Origin: B75-G9 sp964564905
GTDB lineage: Archaea > Hadarchaeota > Hadarchaeia > Hadarchaeales > Hadarchaeaceae
Assembly (NCBI GenBank): GCA_964564905.1
Contig: CAZMCI010000040.1
Coordinates: 1 to 8,157, forward strand
DNA: 8,157 nt
Direction of reading: 5' to 3'
A program made the translations under genes and the position numbers. The notes below the pieces were generated by a model that was given only the letters and a program-made list of their open reading frames with translations, ran no database searches and had not been told where the DNA came from. How positions within the stretch are numbered: the stretch's first letter is position 1; each line of letters starts with the position of its first letter. Below, one piece after another: positions 5,143 through 8,157 of this stretch.

Positions 5143-7086
5143 ATGAAGTTGTCCATGTCCAGCTTGGACATTATGGTCTGCGCTCGCGAACTTAAAAACG
5201 CTATCGATTTCAGGGTTGACAACGTCTACGAACTTGATGGGACGATTCTCATCCGCCTGCGCGGGCGCAGGGGGGAGCGGCAGGACCTGGCAATGGAACT
5301 GGGACGAAGAGTCAACCTCACGGAAAGAGAGTACAAGGTTCCAAAACACCCCAGTCCATTTGCGATGCTCCTGAGAAAACACCTCGTGAACAGTCGGCTC
5401 TGCGGAGTCGAACAACCCGATCTGGAACGTATCCTTGAACTGAGGTTTTGCGGAAAGGAGAAGCGTCTGCTGATACTGGAGCTTTTCAGCAGGGGAAATC
5501 TCATTCTTTGTGATCATGCACGGAAAATTCTCCAGCCTTACCGGCCAGAGGTTTGGAGGCATCGCATAATTAGGTCTGGAGAAATATACAGATACCCCCC
5601 AAAAAAAGTCTCCGATCCGAAAAACATCGAAGGGCCCCTCCTGAGACGCGTGCTCACCGGAGCTCCAGATGTGGTGAGAGGTCTAGCAACCGGTATGGGA
5701 ATGGGGGGCCAACTCGCGGAGGAAATATGTGCCCGTTCGGCGATCCAGAAAAACCGCAAGCCCAGCGATCTTTCAGACCAGGAGCTAGATGCCATCGCAA
5801 GGTCAATAAAGGAAATGTTGGAGCAGGAGCCAGATCCATGTATCGTTTATGCCGGCAAGAAACCTGTGGATGTGCTCCCCTTCGACTTCAAAATTCATAT
5901 CGGTAGGCCCGTGAAGAGGTTCAGTTCGTTTAATGATGCCCTGGACGAATACTTCAGCACCCTCGCTGTGATCTCGGCATCCGAGAGGATAAAAAAGCGT
6001 CTTGATGGAGAACTGGAAAAACTCAGACGCAGACAGAAAAAACAGCAGGCGGACTTCGCTGAGATGTACGCCAAGTCCGCTGAACTCAAACGAAAGGCGG
6101 ACCTTCTCGCGATGTACCATCCGGTGGTCGATGAGCTTTTGTCTCGTTTGAACCGCGTGAGAGAAAAGAAAAGGTGGCAAGAAGCCAGCGCCCTTGTCCA
6201 GGAAGCAAGACAGAGGAAAGAGCATTGGATAGCCCCGCTCAGGCGCGTGGATCCCAAAAGAGCGGAGATCGAGATAGAGCTGGCCGGGGAGAGAATCGTC
6301 CTGGACCTACGTGCGTCCGCGTTCGAAAATGCGTCTCGGTTTTACGGACTGTACAAAAAACTGGCGGAAAAATCTGCAAGGGGCAAGGCCGCGCTGGAAC
6401 GGACCGCGAAAGAAATCGAGAAGCTATCAAGCGTCGGGATACCCGAAGATGAAATCTCCCCTCCCAAAAAGCGCAGGAAACCGCGATGGTTCGAGCGGTA
6501 CCGTTGGTTCATATCCTCGGACGGGATGCTCGTCATTGCCGGCCGCGATGCTAAAACCAATGCCGAAGTGGTCGAAAAACACATGGAGCCGAATGATCGA
6601 CATCTCCATGCGGATATCGCTGGCGCACCTCATGTGGTGGTCAAATCCGGAAACAGAGAGGTACCGGAGACGACCCTCAGGGAGGCAGCGGAGTTTGCCG
6701 CCATGCACTCCAAAGCGTGGAGAGAGGGTCTCGGAAATTTAGATGTGTACTGGGTGATGCCGAATCAGATCTCAAAACGGGCCCCATCCGGGACATATCT
6801 GCCCAAGGGAAGCTACGTGATCAAAGGAAAACGTAACTTCATAAAAGTTCCACTTAGAGGTGCCGTCGGAGTTTTGATGTTGAATGGAGAAGAATTTGTG
6901 ACATGCGGACCTGTAAGCGCCATGCAAAAACATTCACGAATGACCGTGGAAGTAGTACCAGGTAAAACTAAAAAATCTGAACTGGCACGTAAAATCCAAT
7001 CCAAATTCAAATCTGCCGGCATGGAGATATCGATCTCGGAAGTTGAAAGAGCGCTTCCCCCGGGCCCTGGGAAAATTGTAAGTTGA
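5143..7086 (+). CDS. NFACT-family ribosome quality-control factor (archaeal NEMF/Rqc2/RqcH homologue)
   Basis: The 647-residue protein has the NFACT layout: an NFACT-N domain (about 1-170), a helical HhH-type region with LATGMGMGGQLAEEI (181-195), a charged coiled-coil middle (about 278-435, rich in K, R and E) and an NFACT-R domain (about 449-580). NFACT-R shows WFERYRWFISSDGMLVIAGR (449-468), the following KTNAEVVEKHM and DRHLHADIAGAP (485-496). Family members bind large ribosomal subunits carrying stalled peptidyl-tRNA and, in bacteria and eukaryotes, recruit tRNA to extend C-terminal tails. D9, important in yeast Rqc2, is conserved in SSLDI. The catalytic-type DR pair of NEMF (VDRIV) aligns with L94-E95-R96-I, so Asp appears to be Glu. 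Length is usual for archaea; there is no separate NFACT-C domain. ATG 5143 has GGTGAT 3 bp upstream. The stop lies 2 bp from the convergent tRNA-Thr. Confidence 0.95.
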   Translation: MKLSMSSLDIMVCARELKNAIDFRVDNVYELDGTILIRLRGRRGERQDLAMELGRRVNLTEREYKVPKHPSPFAMLLRKHLVNSRLCGVEQPDLERILELRFCGKEKRLLILELFSRGNLILCDHARKILQPYRPEVWRHRIIRSGEIYRYPPKKVSDPKNIEGPLLRRVLTGAPDVVRGLATGMGMGGQLAEEICARSAIQKNRKPSDLSDQELDAIARSIKEMLEQEPDPCIVYAGKKPVDVLPFDFKIHIGRPVKRFSSFNDALDEYFSTLAVISASERIKKRLDGELEKLRRRQKKQQADFAEMYAKSAELKRKADLLAMYHPVVDELLSRLNRVREKKRWQEASALVQEARQRKEHWIAPLRRVDPKRAEIEIELAGERIVLDLRASAFENASRFYGLYKKLAEKSARGKAALERTAKEIEKLSSVGIPEDEISPPKKRRKPRWFERYRWFISSDGMLVIAGRDAKTNAEVVEKHMEPNDRHLHADIAGAPHVVVKSGNREVPETTLREAAEFAAMHSKAWREGLGNLDVYWVMPNQISKRAPSGTYLPKGSYVIKGKRNFIKVPLRGAVGVLMLNGEEFVTCGPVSAMQKHSRMTVEVVPGKTKKSELARKIQSKFKSAGMEISISEVERALPPGPGKIVS

Positions 7087-7127
7087 AATGGAGCCGCCGC
7101 CGAGGATTGAACTCGGGACCTCCACCT

Positions 7128-7143
7128 TGTTGGCGTCATGAGA
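7128..7143 (-). other. Canonical-site tRNA intron, 16 nt, between positions 37 and 38
   Basis: The anticodon-region bases UUGG pair with intron CCAA to form the 4-bp central helix stacked on the CCACC/GGUGG anticodon stem. The 3-nt bulges are UAU and CAA, cut after the second base of each. The remaining intron (CUCAUGACG) can form at most a single C-G inner pair, so the inner helix is essentially absent and the intron is very short. Excision restores the 7-nt loop UUGGUAA. Confidence 0.9.
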
Positions 7144-7158
7144 TACCAAGGTGGCGCT

Positions 7159-7180
7159 TTCAGCCTAGCTTTGAACTAGT
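7159..7180 (-). other. Non-canonical tRNA intron, 22 nt, between tRNA positions 22 and 23
   Basis: The intron fits the archaeal bulge-helix-bulge rule. The inner helix is CUAG/CUAG closing a UUCAAAG loop. The 4-bp central helix is exon CGGU (17-20 of the tRNA) with intron GCUG, including two G-U pairs. The 3-nt bulges are AGA and AAA, each cut after the second base. Cutting there restores the exact D stem GCUC/GAGC. The A at both junctions makes the boundary ambiguous by one base from sequence alone; the bulge rule selects this one. Confidence 0.88.
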
Positions 7181-7228
7181 CTACCGACTGAGCTACGGCG
7201 GCCCGATTTTTACTAAATATCACACCGA

Positions 7229-7235
7229 CTATAAG
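7229..7235 (-). promoter_or_regulatory. Candidate TATA box for tRNA-Thr
   Basis: CTTATAG on the minus strand is centred about 30 bp upstream of the tRNA 5' end, the usual distance for an archaeal tRNA promoter with a few-nucleotide 5' leader. A second AT-rich stretch (7206-7220) is too close to serve. The match to consensus is partial. Confidence 0.38.
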
Positions 7236-7311
7236 CCTATTCCAGAACGTTTCGGGGTGAGGCCCAAGATACACATTTATCCCCTCCAGTCGTAGGGACG
7301 ATGGGATCGGA

Positions 7312-8097
7312 ATGAAGATAGGGATAATAGGCGCTGGCAATTTGGGATCATCCTTAGCGCGGGGGTTTTTGAAGTCGGGGGCTATAGATACAAACGACCT
7401 CAAAATCAGCGACATCGACGAAAAAAAATTGAACGCGCTGGCCTCGCTTGGGATGAAGACGACAACCGACAACAAACAGCTGGTGGAGGACTCCGACGTT
7501 GTCTTCATAGCAGTCAAACCGGGTATGATGGACTCCGTGCTGAAGGAGACGAAAAATGTTTCCAGCAATAGACTCTTCGTCTCGGTCGCTGCTGGGGTTT
7601 CAACTGAGTTTATCGAGAAACGCACGAAAGCCAGGGTCATAAGGGTGATGCCGAACATCTGCGGAGAGGTCGCGGAGATGGCCTCCTGCTATTCCCTCGG
7701 GAGAACCGCCATCCCCGAAGACGGAGAATTGATCGAACAACTGCTGAATAGCATCGGAACCGCATTCAAGGTGGACGAGGATCTCATGGAGACGGTCACG
7801 GGGCTCAGCGGAAGCGGCCCAGCGTACTTCTATTTCTTCATGAAAGGTCTCCAAAACGCCGGAGTGGAACTTGGACTTCCTTCCGATATCGCTCTCAAGC
7901 TCGTCGCTCAAACTGCCAAGGGGGCCGGAGAAATGGCGATGATTCACGGAGATCTGGGAAAACTCATAAAAAATGTCTGTACCCCCAGAGGAACCACCAT
8001 TGAAGGGATAAAGATGCTGGAAAAGGGGAAAGTAGAAGAAAGCGTGGGGGAGGCTGTCAAAGCGGCCACCAAGCGTGCTAGAGAGCTGCTCAGGTAA
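7312..8097 (+). CDS. proC: Pyrroline-5-carboxylate reductase
   Basis: This 261-residue protein catalyses the last step of proline synthesis, reducing 1-pyrroline-5-carboxylate to proline with NAD(P)H. The N-terminal Rossmann domain begins with IGIIGAGNLGSS, giving the G7-x-G9-x-x-G12 nucleotide loop. AVKP (67-70) and RVMPN (111-115) are standard P5CR segments. The C-terminal helical dimerisation domain has GLSGSGPAYFYFF (164-176) and the P5CR signature around NVCTPRGTTIEG (221-232). In that signature the position before GTT is Arg (R226), where Gly, Ala or Asn is common. Length is typical. ATG 7312 gives the canonical MKIGIIGAG start. CATTTATC at 7274-7281, about 30-38 bp upstream, may be the TATA box. 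No other proline gene is adjacent. The end overlaps the convergent partial gene by 8 bp. Confidence 0.97.
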   Translation: MKIGIIGAGNLGSSLARGFLKSGAIDTNDLKISDIDEKKLNALASLGMKTTTDNKQLVEDSDVVFIAVKPGMMDSVLKETKNVSSNRLFVSVAAGVSTEFIEKRTKARVIRVMPNICGEVAEMASCYSLGRTAIPEDGELIEQLLNSIGTAFKVDEDLMETVTGLSGSGPAYFYFFMKGLQNAGVELGLPSDIALKLVAQTAKGAGEMAMIHGDLGKLIKNVCTPRGTTIEGIKMLEKGKVEESVGEAVKAATKRARELLR

Positions 8098-8157
8098 GAT
8101 GGAACGCTGAGACCGACCGTCGGATCTCCCTCACCTTCCGAGGGTTCGAACGATCTT
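8090..8157 (-). CDS. C-terminal fragment of an unidentified protein, possibly with a terminal HhH motif
   Basis: On the minus strand an open frame enters from the right edge and stops at TGA (8092-8090). The visible C-terminus reads DRSNPRKVREIRRSVSAFHL plus a final T, basic and helical in character. KVREIRR closely resembles KAREIRR in the second helix-hairpin-helix of the XPF protein in this window, and the underlying DNA (8117-8131 versus 4091-4105) matches at 14 of 15 bases. This hints at a DNA-binding HhH C-terminus, but 21 residues cannot define a family. The other frames in this 60-bp tail offer no better gene. It overlaps the proC end by 8 bp tail-to-tail. Confidence 0.42.
   Translation of the reverse strand, partial: DRSNPRKVREIRRSVSAFHLT

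Larger units (their letters stand above)
7089..7202 (-). tRNA. tRNA-Thr (anticodon GGU) with two introns, CCA encoded
   Basis: Read on the minus strand from 7202, the acceptor stem GCCGCCG pairs perfectly with CGGCGGC (7099-7093), followed by discriminator U (7092) and encoded CCA (7091-7089). The D stem GCUC/GAGC forms only after removing 7180-7159. The anticodon stem CCACC/GGUGG (7154-7150 with 7126-7122) encloses loop UUGGUAA only after removing 7143-7128. The T arm is CCGAG-UUCAAUC-CUCGG (7116-7100). The spliced product is 73 nt plus CCA. The anticodon GGU (7147-7145) reads ACC/ACU, hence threonine; U73 is known for archaeal tRNA-Thr. All stems are fully paired, arguing for a functional gene. 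A box-A candidate CTTATAG lies at 7235-7229, about 30 bp upstream. The 3' end nearly touches the convergent NFACT stop. Confidence 0.95.

Noticed and set aside
5170..7080. Many antisense frames within the NFACT gene
   Set aside because: All are short shadows in arginine/serine-rich frames of a strongly supported 647-residue gene; none has a start with a ribosome site and a recognisable domain.
7301..7315. Four-codon upstream frame ATG-GGA-TCG-GAA-TGA whose stop overlaps the proC start
   Set aside because: Too short to distinguish from chance, no ribosome site before it, and the peptide gives no regulatory clue such as proline codons.
7176..7658. 160-codon minus-strand frame over proC and the tRNA
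   Set aside because: It is the antisense shadow of the ProC Rossmann domain and runs into a functional tRNA gene.
1..8157. CRISPR array, insertion sequence or prophage
   Set aside because: No spaced direct repeats, terminal inverted repeats, transposase or integrase motifs were seen. The tRNA 3' end shows no second copy that could be an attachment site.

Overview
The window is a compact, entirely chromosomal stretch of an archaeal genome. Support comes from a class I lysyl-tRNA synthetase, an archaeal-type NEMF/Rqc2 homologue, a helicase-free XPF nuclease, an archaeal nucleotidyltransferase family, TTTAAA/TATATA-type promoter boxes close to start codons, and an intron-containing tRNA. It looks euryarchaeal or from a related uncultured lineage, but the exact phylum cannot be fixed from the sequence. 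No mobile element, CRISPR array or rRNA is visible.

Layout, left to right. The left edge holds the 5' end of an unidentified minus-strand gene (1-85) with a strong TATA box. A plus-strand pair follows: cutA (204-530) and a COG1665-like nucleotidyltransferase (535-1239), 4 bp apart. The class I lysS (2858-1266, minus) converges on that pair and is divergent from a PLP-dependent aminotransferase (2911-4080, plus). The aminotransferase overlaps tail-to-tail by 38 bp with a stand-alone XPF/ERCC4 nuclease (4738-4043, minus). Upstream of the nuclease on the same strand is a three-helix small membrane protein resembling EMC6 (5122-4796). It diverges across only 20 bp from the large NFACT/Rqc2 gene (5143-7086, plus). 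A minus-strand tRNA-Thr(GGU) gene (7202-7089, CCA encoded) ends 2 bp beyond the NFACT stop. Then come proC (7312-8097, plus) and the 3' end of a minus-strand gene (8157-8090) that runs off the window and overlaps proC by 8 bp.

The most distinctive element is the tRNA-Thr gene. It is split by two short introns: 22 nt at a non-canonical D-arm site (22/23) and 16 nt at the canonical 37/38 site. Removing both gives a standard 73-nt cloverleaf. The first intron folds into a full bulge-helix-bulge; the second has the central helix and both bulges but almost no inner helix.

Functionally the window mixes translation and its quality control (lysS, tRNA-Thr, NFACT/Rqc2), amino-acid metabolism (aminotransferase, proC), DNA repair (XPF), possible membrane-protein insertion (EMC6-like) and metal-binding or unknown roles (CutA, nucleotidyltransferase). 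Most genes are housekeeping types. Apart from cutA/nucleotidyltransferase and EMC6-like/XPF, the arrangement is convergent or divergent single genes rather than one pathway operon.
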